Part shown: in pieces, positions 51,966 through 60,491 of the stretch | How the letters are laid out: each line of letters starts with the position of its first letter | Numbering within the stretch: position 1 is the first letter of the stretch | Source: Fidelibacterota bacterium | Lineage (GTDB): Bacteria > Fidelibacterota > Marinisomatia > SCGC-AAA003-L08 > TS1B11 | Assembly (NCBI GenBank): GCA_004124295.1 | Contig: SCKI01000003.1 | Location: forward strand, 1-64,000 | Length of the DNA: 64,000 bases | Reading direction: 5' to 3' | Made by a program: the position numbers and the translations under genes | Notes under the pieces: model-generated | What the model saw: the letters and a program-made list of their open reading frames with translations, nothing else | Databases searched by the model: none | Told to the model about the DNA's origin: nothing

Positions 51966-53180
51966 TCAGTTGTGGGCAATCGGGTCCCGACCCTCATCCC
52001 CGTCGGGGTCACTGCCGATACAGACCAGTCCATCCGAATTCACGATCCCCAAAAGGAGTAAACCGGCAACATGGGGAGCCGACATGGAGGTACCGCTCAT
52101 AGTGGTGGTTCCGCCACCCTTTTTAGTTGAAAGTATGCCCAATCCCGGGGCCGCGAACTCAATGGGTGTGCCGTAATTGCTCCAGGATGTTAGACAGTCG
52201 TCGGGGGCACCGATGGCCGATATGGTATATACATTTGTATGCTCGACCCTGGCCGGAGAATATTCGCTTGCGTCATCGCCGCTGTTGCCTGCGGCTAGCG
52301 AGAAGAAGATGCCGTTGCCAGCGGCGCCCAAGACCGCGTCATCCAGCGCTTGGGAGGGAGGGCCACCCAGACTCATATTGGCCACATCGCCGGGAGAGGC
52401 ATTTGCGGCGACATAGTTCACTCCCGCAATGACCCAGGAGTAAAACCCTGAACCGCTGTTATCCAGAACACGAACCGCCACCAGGGTTGCGCCTGCGGCA
52501 ACACCTACGACGTCGAGCGTATTATCCAGCGCCGCGATGGTGCCGGCCACATGGGTCCCGTGGCCATGACCGTCTTTCGGCGAGTCTTTGCCCCGGGTGA
52601 CAAAGTTGGCGCTCAGGCTAACGTCTACATTCAGGTCGTCATGTTTAAGATCAATGCCCGTATCAATCACCCACGCTTTATGCACGGATCCGCTCGTTGC
52701 GCCGCCGACCCTCGTGATACCCCAGGGTGTCTCCTGGGAGGTCTCCCCATCGCCATCATCCTTCTGAGGCTTGCCTTTGCCAGGGGGTGGAGCCAACGCG
52801 ATTACCCTGTCCTGCTCAATGTATTTAACCCTTGGATCGGCTTCCAATTTGATTGCGTCTACTGCGGACATCCGCGCCATAAAACCTGCCAGAGCATGGG
52901 TGTATACAAGCTCAACGGTCACCTCAGTCACCGCGTTATCGGCCATAATGCGCGCGGCAAGACCTGAAACAGCCGCCTTGGATTTACCCAAGGATATGGT
53001 CCCCTCCTTGAGAACGACAATATATTGGCCCTCAACCCGAGACCCGCTTGCCAGGATCTCTCCGGTTATAAAGGCCTCATCGGATTGAGTGGCGCTGGGC
53101 GCAGTCATTTTTTCACAGCTACCGATAATGAGCAGCAGCGCAATCCCCGTCGAGGCTAAAGTAATTTTCCGAAACATCAT
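51966..53180 (-). CDS. Subtilisin-family (S8) protease lipoprotein
   Basis: A 404-residue serine protease. The lipoprotein signal (TGIALLLIIGSC) is followed by an I9-type inhibitor propeptide (EGQYIVVLKEGT ... VKYIEQDRVIAL) and the S8 domain. The triad is visible: Asp in WVIDTGIDL, His in GHGTHVAGTIA, Ser in SGTSMSAPHVAG, with the oxyanion Asn in AAGNSGDD. It resembles aqualysin/proteinase K enzymes. It has no type IX domain and instead ends DPDGDEGRDPIAHN. The start at 53180 has AAAGGGAAT upstream; an excellent sigma-70 promoter lies at 53217-53245. Confidence 0.9.
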   Translation of the reverse strand: MMFRKITLASTGIALLLIIGSCEKMTAPSATQSDEAFITGEILASGSRVEGQYIVVLKEGTISLGKSKAAVSGLAARIMADNAVTEVTVELVYTHALAGFMARMSAVDAIKLEADPRVKYIEQDRVIALAPPPGKGKPQKDDGDGETSQETPWGITRVGGATSGSVHKAWVIDTGIDLKHDDLNVDVSLSANFVTRGKDSPKDGHGHGTHVAGTIAALDNTLDVVGVAAGATLVAVRVLDNSGSGFYSWVIAGVNYVAANASPGDVANMSLGGPPSQALDDAVLGAAGNGIFFSLAAGNSGDDASEYSPARVEHTNVYTISAIGAPDDCLTSWSNYGTPIEFAAPGLGILSTKKGGGTTTMSGTSMSAPHVAGLLLLGIVNSDGLVCIGSDPDGDEGRDPIAHN

Positions 53181-53216
53181 ATTCCCTTTCTTCTTGATCC
53201 GCCGATTGGTACTAAG

Positions 53217-53245
53217 ATGATACCGCCTTTGAAACACTGTGTCAA
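53217..53245 (-). promoter_or_regulatory. Sigma-70 type promoter of the S8 protease gene
   Basis: On the minus strand TTGACA, 17 bases, TATCAT. The -35 is perfect, the -10 matches 4 of 6 (TATAAT), and it lies 37 bases before the start codon. Confidence 0.75.
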
Positions 53246-53750
53246 CTGTCATTTTTGACATCGCCAAAAACTATATAATCACGAGCAAAAATCGGGCCAG
53301 AGGATAATTGCATAACCTGATATCACTTACCCGCTCCTTAACGCGAGGCATGTGGGTGCTTCGGAGAAAGGCCGAACAGCTGGCTCGTCGCCCATCATTA
53401 TTCCATGAATTCGGCGCTGTCCAACGCAAATGGCGCAGTCGCTGAGGCGGTCATGAACACCGTCGCGCACTGTTCCGGCGACGCCACAAATGCCCTCCTG
53501 TCTGAAGGGTTTTTTATTTTTGGAGCAGCGGGTCGATGGACCTCGACGCGAGTCCCGGGGATGCGGGATGCGGCGATCTGAGATGGCAACCCTTCGGCTT
53601 AGCCCTTCGGTAAACTCAGGACAGGCCTGTCCTGAGGAAGCGAAGCGCTCTCGAACTGCTCAAGGCAGGTTTAATCCCCTGCAGGACCTCACCATGACAG
53701 AGGTGCGGGACTGTCCAGCCTATCCCCCCTCCGCAGGGGTAGCCGCCCCT
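53246..53750. other. Spacer with REP-like palindrome
   Basis: About 500 bases with no convincing gene. It holds the palindrome at 53615. The minus-strand frame around 53400-53589 shows no family pattern. Confidence 0.4.
53615..53636. repeat. 22-bp perfect palindrome, REP-like
   Basis: CTCAGGACAGG-CCTGTCCTGAG, flanked by CTTCGGTAAA and GAAGCGAAG. Half units occur at 8111-8134 and, inside a coding gene, at 54055-54075 (CCTTCGACCGGCTCAGGACGA). Confidence 0.65.
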
Positions 53751-53779
53751 TTGCTATCCCTCCCCGTTTCCCGTACATT
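53751..53779 (+). promoter_or_regulatory. Native promoter of the FlgO-like/TPR gene (TTGCTA-N17-TACATT)
   Basis: It lies 24 bases before ATG 53803, giving a very short leader of about 15 bases without a Shine-Dalgarno. The whole block is conserved in three other places of the window. Confidence 0.65.
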
Positions 53780-53802
53780 CCCTCGGTCCACCATCACGCA
53801 CG

Positions 53803-55857
53803 ATGTCAGAACAGTCCAGACTATCAGCCTTCATCGCCGAGCTTCGCCGCCGGCGGGTCTTCCGGGTGGCGGCCTTTTACGGCGGCATCGCCTTTGTTAT
53901 CGTGCAGATTATCGACGGCACTTTCGAGGTGATGGGCATCCCGGCCTGGGTGAGCCGCCTGCTGATCACCCTGCTGGGCCTCGGCTTCCCTGTCGCTATG
54001 GGGCTGGCCTGGGTGTTCGACATCACACCGCAGGGGATCGTCAGGACCGAGGGTCCTTCGACCGGCTCAGGACGACAAGACACCAAGCAGACCAAGCCGC
54101 TCACCGGTAACGGCGCCCTTATCGCAGTGGCCATCGCCGCCGTGGCCTTCGGCATCTGGGGACGCTGGGGGACGGGTGGCCGGGACTTCGATCCCACCTC
54201 GATCCGCTCCATTGCCGTGCTGGCCCTGGAGAACCAGATGGGCGATGACAGCCAGGACTATTTCGTGAGCGGGATGCACGAGGCGCTGATCACGGCCATA
54301 TCACGGCTGCCGGGGCTGCGCGTCATATCACGGACCTCCGTGCTGGTCTACAAGAACAAGGCTGTGCCGATGAGCCGGATCGCGGCAGAACTCAACGTGG
54401 ACGCCTTGATCGAGGGGTCGGTATTCAGGGATGGCGACCAGGTGCGCATCACCGCCCAGCTGATCGGTATGCGGCCCGAGCGGCACCTGTGGTCGGAGGT
54501 TTATCAGCGCGATATTGCCGATGTGATGAATCTGCATGGTGACGTGGCCCGGGCCATCGCCAGTGAAATAGAGCTGACTCTGGGTGACGATAGCGCTATC
54601 TCCGGGATCGGCAACCGGAAAGTCGATCCCCGGGCCTACGATCTCTACCTCCGGGCGACAGCGACATCCCCCTGGGTCGGCTCCGAACAGGAACATCTTG
54701 AGGCCATTGCCATGCTGGAGGAGGTGGTCAGGATCGACCCCGGTTTCCTGGAGGCCTGGACCAGCTTGTCCGACCGGCAATCGGTGTTCATCTTCCTTGC
54801 GAGGTTCTTCATAGAGGTACCAGACACTTCCCGCCTGGCCAAAGCCGGGAAAGCCTTGAAAATGGCCCAACAGCTGGCCCCTGACGCCCTCGTCACTTTG
54901 CTGGCAACGGGCAATTACCACTATTACGCACAGCGCGATTATTTCAAGGCGCTGCAGGCATTTTACGCCGCCCTGGCCCTCGACCCGAACAATTCAGTAG
55001 CCGTTGAGACCATTGGATACGTGCAGCGCCGTATGGGGCATACCGAGGAGGGACTACAAAGCCTGCTGCGTGCCCATGAAAGTGATCCCCACAACTGGGA
55101 CCTGACCCGCAGCATCGGACAAACCTACGAGCTGCTGCGAAATTTCCCCTCAGCCGAGAAACATTTTGCGCTGGCTATCATCCAGGAACCGCATACTCCT
55201 CTTGAGCAGGCCCAAATCGCCCGGGTGGCATATTTTCAATCCCGGCAGCCCCATGATGCGCTGAAATGGCTCTCCTTTCCTGAAGGGCTGTCAAAGAACC
55301 AATCTAATGCAATTGTTCTATTTTCAAGGACCCGGTTGGCTCTGGAGACACTCGCCAATCCGGATAGCTCGCCTGAGGCAATTTTGTTAGCCTGGCCGGA
55401 GAGCATCTGGGAATCCATACCGGAAATTGATATGCGCAGCTACATAACAGGCCTTGCGTACCGGTATCTCCAGCAGCCCGCTACGGCGCGTACTTATTAT
55501 GATCTGGCCGCTGCCTCTATCACACGGCTACCCGATACAGAGCAACAGGAGTGGCTGATTATTCTGGCCGAATGCCACGCCATGCTGGGCCGCCCCGGCA
55601 AGGCGGTCGAGGCAGCCCGAGCGTGGCTGGACAACCTCCCCTATTCGAAAGACGCTATCTTTGGATCTTCGCGGGAAATTGGTCTGGCCATGATTTATTC
55701 CTGGGTGGGCGAATGGGATCAGGCCGTTGAGCTGCTGGACCGCAACCTTTCCCGGCCCAGCTTTATCTCCGTTGAAGAACTGGAGCTGCTGCCGGATTGG
55801 GCGCCTCTCAGGCAGCAACCCCAGTACCGGGCGCTCATTGAGAAGCACGGGGGTTAG
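53803..55857 (+). CDS. FlgO/TolB-like domain and TPR membrane protein
   Basis: A 684-residue protein. The N-terminus MSEQSRLSAFIAELRRRRVF is cytoplasmic and precedes two or three membrane segments (FYGGIAFVIVQIIDG; LLITLLGLGFPVAMGLAWVF; ALIAVAIAAVAFGIW). Residues 138-265 are a FlgO-like alpha-beta domain (SIAVLALENQMGDDSQDYFVSGMHEAL). The rest is TPR units from about 275. Proteins of this layout are common in FCB and related bacteria, often with a transcription or cyclase domain replacing the N-terminus; the function is poorly known. A REP-like unit has entered the coding sequence in frame at residues 85-91. Confidence 0.82.
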   Translation: MSEQSRLSAFIAELRRRRVFRVAAFYGGIAFVIVQIIDGTFEVMGIPAWVSRLLITLLGLGFPVAMGLAWVFDITPQGIVRTEGPSTGSGRQDTKQTKPLTGNGALIAVAIAAVAFGIWGRWGTGGRDFDPTSIRSIAVLALENQMGDDSQDYFVSGMHEALITAISRLPGLRVISRTSVLVYKNKAVPMSRIAAELNVDALIEGSVFRDGDQVRITAQLIGMRPERHLWSEVYQRDIADVMNLHGDVARAIASEIELTLGDDSAISGIGNRKVDPRAYDLYLRATATSPWVGSEQEHLEAIAMLEEVVRIDPGFLEAWTSLSDRQSVFIFLARFFIEVPDTSRLAKAGKALKMAQQLAPDALVTLLATGNYHYYAQRDYFKALQAFYAALALDPNNSVAVETIGYVQRRMGHTEEGLQSLLRAHESDPHNWDLTRSIGQTYELLRNFPSAEKHFALAIIQEPHTPLEQAQIARVAYFQSRQPHDALKWLSFPEGLSKNQSNAIVLFSRTRLALETLANPDSSPEAILLAWPESIWESIPEIDMRSYITGLAYRYLQQPATARTYYDLAAASITRLPDTEQQEWLIILAECHAMLGRPGKAVEAARAWLDNLPYSKDAIFGSSREIGLAMIYSWVGEWDQAVELLDRNLSRPSFISVEELELLPDWAPLRQQPQYRALIEKHGG
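54055..54075 (+). repeat. REP-like unit within a coding gene
   Basis: CCTTCGACCGGCTCAGGACGA encodes PSTGSGR in the linker between membrane and FlgO domain. Both length and frame are kept, so the gene remains open. Confidence 0.6.
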
Positions 55858-55877
55858 GGGCAAGCTGGAGAGTGATC

Positions 55878-56303
55878 ATGGCCATTGATTTTGAAATTGA
55901 CCAACTGATACCCGCCACCCCGCAGGAGATCTATGACGCCTGGCTCAGCTCGGACGGGCACACCCTGATGACCGGCAGTCCGGCGACCGCCTCGCCGACC
56001 GTGGGGGCGGAGTTCGATGCCTGGGACGGGTACATCCAGGGGCAGAACCTTGAATTGGAGCCTGGGCGGAGAATCCTGCAGGCCTGGCGGACCGCCGAGT
56101 TTGACGGCTCGGACGACGACTCGCGGCTGGAAATTTTGCTGGCAGCCCAGCCGGCAGGGACCCTGCTGACCATCCGCCACTCGAACCTCCCCGGCCACGG
56201 CATGCAGTACAAGCAGGGCTGGGTCGATTCCTATTTCACCCCGATGCTGGCCTACTTCAGTTCCGGCGATAACGGGCCGGTTGAAAAGGATGCCACCGGT
56301 TAA
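55878..56303 (+). CDS. SRPBCC (AHSA1-like) domain protein
   Basis: A 141-residue protein with the START/Bet v1-type fold: FEIDQLIPATPQEIYDAWLSSDGHTLMTGSPATAS, GAEFDAWDGYIQGQNLELEPGRRILQAWR, GTLLTIRHSNLP and YKQGWVDSYFTPMLAYF. Members bind hydrophobic ligands or activate Hsp90-type ATPases; the role here is open. ATG 55878 has GGAG 7 bases upstream, so a GTG two codons earlier is less likely. It lies 20 bases after the TPR gene and may be read with it. Confidence 0.82.
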   Translation: MAIDFEIDQLIPATPQEIYDAWLSSDGHTLMTGSPATASPTVGAEFDAWDGYIQGQNLELEPGRRILQAWRTAEFDGSDDDSRLEILLAAQPAGTLLTIRHSNLPGHGMQYKQGWVDSYFTPMLAYFSSGDNGPVEKDATG

Positions 56304-56340
56304 TTGCCCGCCGAGGGAACAGCGGTGAGATATTATACCC

Positions 56341-57138
56341 ATGACAACTGAACAGATCATCGTTCTGAGCACGTTGGGCCTCGCGCTGTTCCTGTTCGCC
56401 TGGGGCCGCTGGCGCTATGACATTGTGGCCCTCATCAGCCTGCTGATCATTGTGCTGACCGGCATCATCCCTGCCGGGGACGCCTTTTCCGGTTTCGCCC
56501 ACCCGGCTGTGATTACCGTGGCGGCCGTCCTGATACTCAGCAATGCGCTTAAGGAATCGGGGCTGGTCGATTATCTGGCCAATTTCCTGAATCCCCTCAC
56601 CCGGCGGCCGACAACCCATGTCACCGCGCTGACGGGACTCTCAGCAGCCACCTCCGGCTTCATGAATGACGTCGGGGCCCTGTCACTGTTCATGCCGGTG
56701 GCCATGTCCACCGCCCAGAAGAACAACCGCGCCCCCGGGATCGTGCTCATGCCGCTGGCCTTCGGATCGATACTGGGGGGCCTGTTAACGCTCATCGGGA
56801 CACCCCCCAATATCATCATCGCCAGTTATCGCGCCGAGGTGTCGGGGACGCCGTTCGGCCTGTTTGATTATTCCCCGGTCGGCCTGGTGGTCATTGTGGC
56901 CGGGGTGGCCTTCGTGGCCCTCATTGGCTGGCGTCTGCTCCCGGCCAGCAGCCGGAAATATGCCGGTGGGCAGAGATTTGAAGTCGCCGATTACATCACC
57001 GAGTTGCGCGTCGATGAGGATTCCAAAATCAACGGGCAGTCCCTGCGGGAGCTGGAACTGTTGAGCCAGGGCGACCTGGTGGTGGCGGCGCTCATCCGGG
57101 GGTCCAGGTGGGGGACAATTGGCCGAACGGCGCGATAG
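56341..57138 (+). pseudogene. Truncated SLC13/DASS-type transporter
   Basis: A 265-residue remnant of a permease normally near 600 residues. The visible half has six or so membrane segments, the helix-hairpin DVGALSLFMPVAMS, the NTP-like SILGGLLTLIGTPPNIIIASYR and the start of a TrkA-C domain (VADYITELRVDEDSKINGQSLREL), which breaks off at ALIRGSRWGTIGRTAR. The second membrane half is absent. The next 200 bases show no continuation in any frame, so a deletion is likely. Confidence 0.7.
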
Positions 57139-57336
57139 CCTGGGCAGCCCTGCCCCCCGGCTCGCGCAGGCAACCGGCCCGGCGGGATTGATCTCCCTTG
57201 AGGGAGAACCGCGACTTGATGGGCAGGAATATTTTATCGGGCAGTACTCTGCCCAAGGCTGCCTGTGGCCGGAACCGGGTCAGTTTTATCCACAGTGGCA
57301 GGGCCGCCGGGTGACGGCTCCCTCCGGGCTGCCCCG

Positions 57337-57555
57337 TTATGCCTCTTGCCGGCTCCTGCGGGTGAACCGCTGCAGCGCTACCAGGGCCCACAGGGCCTCC
57401 ACGACCATGATGGGGTAGACTCCGGCGAGGGCGCTGTAGGCGGCTGTCGCTGCGCAGCCACCGGCGAAGAGTAAAACAAACCACCGGGATCGTGATTCGA
57501 GCCAGTACGACAAAAACATGATGGTCACGGCTATGGACCCGAAAAGTGTCAGCAC
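57337..57555 (-). CDS. Small membrane protein, about 72 residues
   Basis: Three hydrophobic segments (LTLFGSIAVTIMFLSYW; WFVLLFAGGCAATAAYSALAG; PIMVVEALWALVALQRF) and a basic end (RRSRQEA). Similar small YgaP-like or CBU_0592-like membrane proteins are widespread. GGAGGGACAG before the GTG at 57555 is a good ribosome site, which is why the longer frame is not used. Function unknown. Confidence 0.6.
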   Translation of the reverse strand: MLTLFGSIAVTIMFLSYWLESRSRWFVLLFAGGCAATAAYSALAGVYPIMVVEALWALVALQRFTRRSRQEA

Positions 57556-57714
57556 CTGTCCCTCCTGTCCTGAAATGCGTGCTTTCGCAGCCACTGCAAG
57601 CGCGGCCTCGCAGCGGCGCCCCATGTTGATAGGGCTGCCATGCAGGCCCGCCGGGGCTGTTCAGAATGGCTGCTTAGAGGCTGTTGGAAATCTCGTATAT
57701 TTACGCAGGGGATT

Positions 57715-58182
57715 ATGAGAACTATTTCGACAATGTTATTGGGAATATTTCTGGCCCTGGGTTGTGCCCCCGACGCGCCCCTGGTCGCCAGGGAGGATGG
57801 CAGCGCCTTGCCCTACACGATTGTTATCGCCTCAGGCATCCGCGACGGCTATACCCTGACAGCCCGGCTGGCCTTCTTCGCGCCGGACCTGATCAACAGC
57901 CTGCAGATGCAACTGCGCGTGGAGATCGGTGTCGTGCCCAAGCTGCAAGCGGGGACCTGGAGCCTGGGGCCGGACGGGGGCACTATTTCCGCCGACTGGC
58001 TGAATTTTTTTGGGGGTCAGGGTGGCGCGCCAGTTATCGCGGGCCGCTTTCGGCTGCGCCCTGGAGGGCCGGATAGGGGCCGCACCCTAATCGTCAATCT
58101 CCCCAAGACCGAAATCAGGCCCCAGGGCATGGGCTTGCAGGGTGGGCAACGCCCTCGGCCTGGAGGGAACCGTGGCCGCTAG
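57715..58182 (+). CDS. Putative lipoprotein, function unknown
   Basis: A 155-residue protein with lipobox FLALGC at residues 12-17 (MRTISTMLLGIFLALGC). The mature part (SALPYTIVIASGIRDGYTLTARLAFFAPDLINSLQMQLRV) is probably a beta-rich domain and the end is Gly/Arg-rich (GGQRPRPGGNRGR). GCAGGGG lies upstream of the ATG. The low-complexity end may follow a frameshift. No family recognised. Confidence 0.55.
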   Translation: MRTISTMLLGIFLALGCAPDAPLVAREDGSALPYTIVIASGIRDGYTLTARLAFFAPDLINSLQMQLRVEIGVVPKLQAGTWSLGPDGGTISADWLNFFGGQGGAPVIAGRFRLRPGGPDRGRTLIVNLPKTEIRPQGMGLQGGQRPRPGGNRGR

Positions 58183-58273
58183 AGCAGGGGCCCAAACTGC
58201 CGTGGTATTTAGCTCCCCGGAATGCGCCGGAGCCGCCTCCCTGGGGTTTCAGAGAAGCGGCGCTGAGAGCTCG

Positions 58274-58582
58274 TCAGGGTGTTTTGGGATAGTCGCCAAT
58301 TGGATCCTTGGGAGGACCTGGATGGCGAGAGGGGCCACAGGAATCTCCTATCTCCGCTCCTCTAGGGGCCCAGCGATCGCCATGCGACCAGTGAATTTTT
58401 AGAGCTCCAATTGGCACGGAGATCACAACCCCGGGAGCATTCCGGTTAGCGTGGTGACAGATCAGTGCCATTTTGGGCTTGCCGCCTATCGGTATCCTAT
58501 CCTGTCCGCCAAACAGCAGGCCCGAGGCAGATACCGCGACTATTAGAGCCGTCACCAGCCCTGGAAGAATGGCGCGTTTCAT
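58274..58582 (-). CDS. Small exported protein with CHH...HGD motif
   Basis: A 102-residue protein with signal peptide (ILPGLVTALIVAVSASGLLFGG). The mature part has MALICHHANRNAPGVVISV and then ALKIHWSHGDRW, a motif often seen as a short unit in larger secreted proteins (CH-x ... aaL-x-H-x-x-HGD). Cys and His suggest a metal or structural role, but this is not shown. AAGGAGCTGAAG precedes ATG 58582. Odd Pro-rich end. Confidence 0.6.
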   Translation of the reverse strand: MKRAILPGLVTALIVAVSASGLLFGGQDRIPIGGKPKMALICHHANRNAPGVVISVPIGALKIHWSHGDRWAPRGAEIGDSCGPSRHPGPPKDPIGDYPKTP

Positions 58583-59046
58583 CTTCAGCTCCTTATATTA
58601 TTCCGACATTATCAACTTACGTTTGATTTAGCTGGGGTCCAATTATTTCCAGTTCGAGCGGGTTCTGCAGGTCGATTTTGTGATATTTGTCATATATTCA
58701 CCAGTTCTGTTGTTCCAGTTTCGCCCGTGTGATCAATGTTGTGGTTTAAAATGGGGCTTCCGGTCTCCTGGATTCCCGCGCTTTGAAAACAAGGCAGCAC
58801 GCCGGGTTTACAGCTGGAACTGCAGTGCTGCCCCTCGCCGCAGCAGCGGGCAACATTGCGCCTACTCCTTCCACTCCCGGAATACTATCGCGTGACCCGG
58901 CCTTCGATAGAAGGGGGAGTGACGCTTCTGCGGCCGCCCGGCGGGGTCATTTACCACTCGATTGCCGCGATCTTGATAACTATATTCCCAACCGTTTGTC
59001 ATCCGGATATAGGGGCCAAATTCAGAGTACAAATTTTACGAGTTAA
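58583..59046. other. Spacer, no gene seen
   Basis: About 460 bases. The first 50 may contain the minus-strand promoter of the small exported protein. Open plus-strand frames around 58783-59046 show no protein pattern. Confidence 0.4.
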
Positions 59047-59049
59047 GTG

Positions 59050-59871
59050 ATGATACAATTTATTATCAGGCAGCTCTTCCGTCTGCTGCCGCTACGGCTG
59101 TTCATCAGCAAGCGCTATTACGAATTCATCGCCAGGAAATTTCCGGATGAATTCTGGACCCTGATGAACTTTGGCTACAGCGAACTGGATGGGGATGCGG
59201 CCAAGTTGGACCTCGATCCGGCCCTGGAATCGGAACGCTACGGCATCCAGCTCTACCACCACGTCGCCTCCGGGGCCGACCTGAAAGGGAGGGACGTGCT
59301 GGAGGTGGGCAGCGGCCGGGGTGGTGGCGCGGCCTATATTCACCGCTATCTGCTGCCCCGCACCATGACCGGGGTGGACCTCTCGGCCAACGCCGTGGCC
59401 CTGTGCAACGCCAACCATGCCCACAACGGCCTCTCCTTCAGGGTAGGCAACGCCGAGGCCCTCCCTTTCGAGGACGCGTCTTTTGATGTGGTCATCAATG
59501 TGGAATCGTCCCACTGCTACGGCTCCGTGGAAAACTTCCTGTCTGAGGTCCACCGGGTGCTGCGGCCCGGGGGTCATTTCCTGTTCACCGATGTGCGCCA
59601 CTACCGGACCATGGATCTGCTGAAAGAGCAACTGAGCAGTTCGCCGCTGCAGCTGCTGGAGCAGCGGGACATCACGCGGAACGTCATCAAGGCACTGGAG
59701 CTGGAAAAACCCCGCAAATTGGCCCTCATCGCCAAACGGGTGCCCCGGTTCATGACCACACCGGTCACCGATTTCACCGCCGCCACCGAAGATTCGACAG
59801 TCTGGCGCGGCCTGTTAACCGGCAAATCCCAATACCTCACCGCCTTCATGCGGAAGGAAAACGGAACGTAG
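59050..59871 (+). CDS. Class I SAM-dependent methyltransferase (lipid/polyketide type)
   Basis: A 273-residue methyltransferase. Motif I is DVLEVGSGRGGGAAYI (about 82-97), motif II TGVDLSANAV, motif III EALPFEDASFDVVINVESSHCYG, then HRVLRPGGHFLFTDVR. The N-terminal 25 residues are hydrophobic (FIIRQLFRLLPLRLFI), perhaps a membrane contact. It resembles phthiotriolone-type methyltransferases but the substrate is unknown. A GTG one codon upstream is an alternative start. No operon partner is clear. Confidence 0.78.
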   Translation: MIQFIIRQLFRLLPLRLFISKRYYEFIARKFPDEFWTLMNFGYSELDGDAAKLDLDPALESERYGIQLYHHVASGADLKGRDVLEVGSGRGGGAAYIHRYLLPRTMTGVDLSANAVALCNANHAHNGLSFRVGNAEALPFEDASFDVVINVESSHCYGSVENFLSEVHRVLRPGGHFLFTDVRHYRTMDLLKEQLSSSPLQLLEQRDITRNVIKALELEKPRKLALIAKRVPRFMTTPVTDFTAATEDSTVWRGLLTGKSQYLTAFMRKENGT

Positions 59872-59921
59872 GGTTGGCCCAGCCCCTCGCGGCCGGTGCT
59901 GACGGGTGATGTCCCGGGCGG

Positions 59922-60374
59922 TTGGCTTCTGCGCCGGTTCGCCGGAGCCTGAAACGAATCTTGGGCGCTGATATTTTACTGCAGACCACCCTGTCCAACC
60001 GTTTCGGCAGCCTGGAAATTTCCGGCGACGGGGAGCAAAATCGCTTGATCGTAACCGCCCGGGGCTACATTGGTCCGGCCCTTATCCGCCGGGAGTTGGC
60101 CGTGGCCCGTGAGTTCGGCTTGGCCTGCCCCGATGGCTGGGACTATATCGTCGACACATCCGCGCTACGCATGGCAAATCCACTCAACCTGCTCTACCTC
60201 CGGCGCATACCGGCCCTGCCCAACCTGCGCGGCTATATCGTGGTGGCGCCCAAGCGCTGGGTGCGCCTGCTGATGGCCCTGGCGAGCCCCTTGCTCCGGC
60301 CCACGGCGATACTTACGGCCAGGGAACCAGCCTGGGGGCGGCCTGATCGCGCCGCTGATGCCGGGCTTGACTGA
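59922..60374 (+). CDS. Hypothetical protein
   Basis: A 150-residue frame that begins within 50 bases of the methyltransferase stop. The centre (EQNRLIVTARGYIGPALIRRELAVAREFGLACPDGWDYIVDTSALR) has a beta-alpha pattern like SpoIIAA/STAS-related domains, with MANPLNLLYLRRIPALPNLRGYIVVAPKRW after it. No family is certain. No good ribosome site at the first ATG; the start is uncertain. Confidence 0.5.
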   Translation: MASAPVRRSLKRILGADILLQTTLSNRFGSLEISGDGEQNRLIVTARGYIGPALIRRELAVAREFGLACPDGWDYIVDTSALRMANPLNLLYLRRIPALPNLRGYIVVAPKRWVRLLMALASPLLRPTAILTAREPAWGRPDRAADAGLD

Positions 60375-60491
60375 GCCGAGACCCTGGATCGTCCGTCCGC
60401 CCCGGCGCCCAGCACAACCCGGTTGACGATCTGGCCCGGTTGGAACGGCTCAGCAGGCGACCGTGAACGGTCTTGACGGCGGGAGTTGAGC

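Noticed and set aside
58680..59046. Plus-strand frames in the spacer
   Set aside because: Pro/Ala-rich translation with no start signal, family pattern or conserved neighbour.
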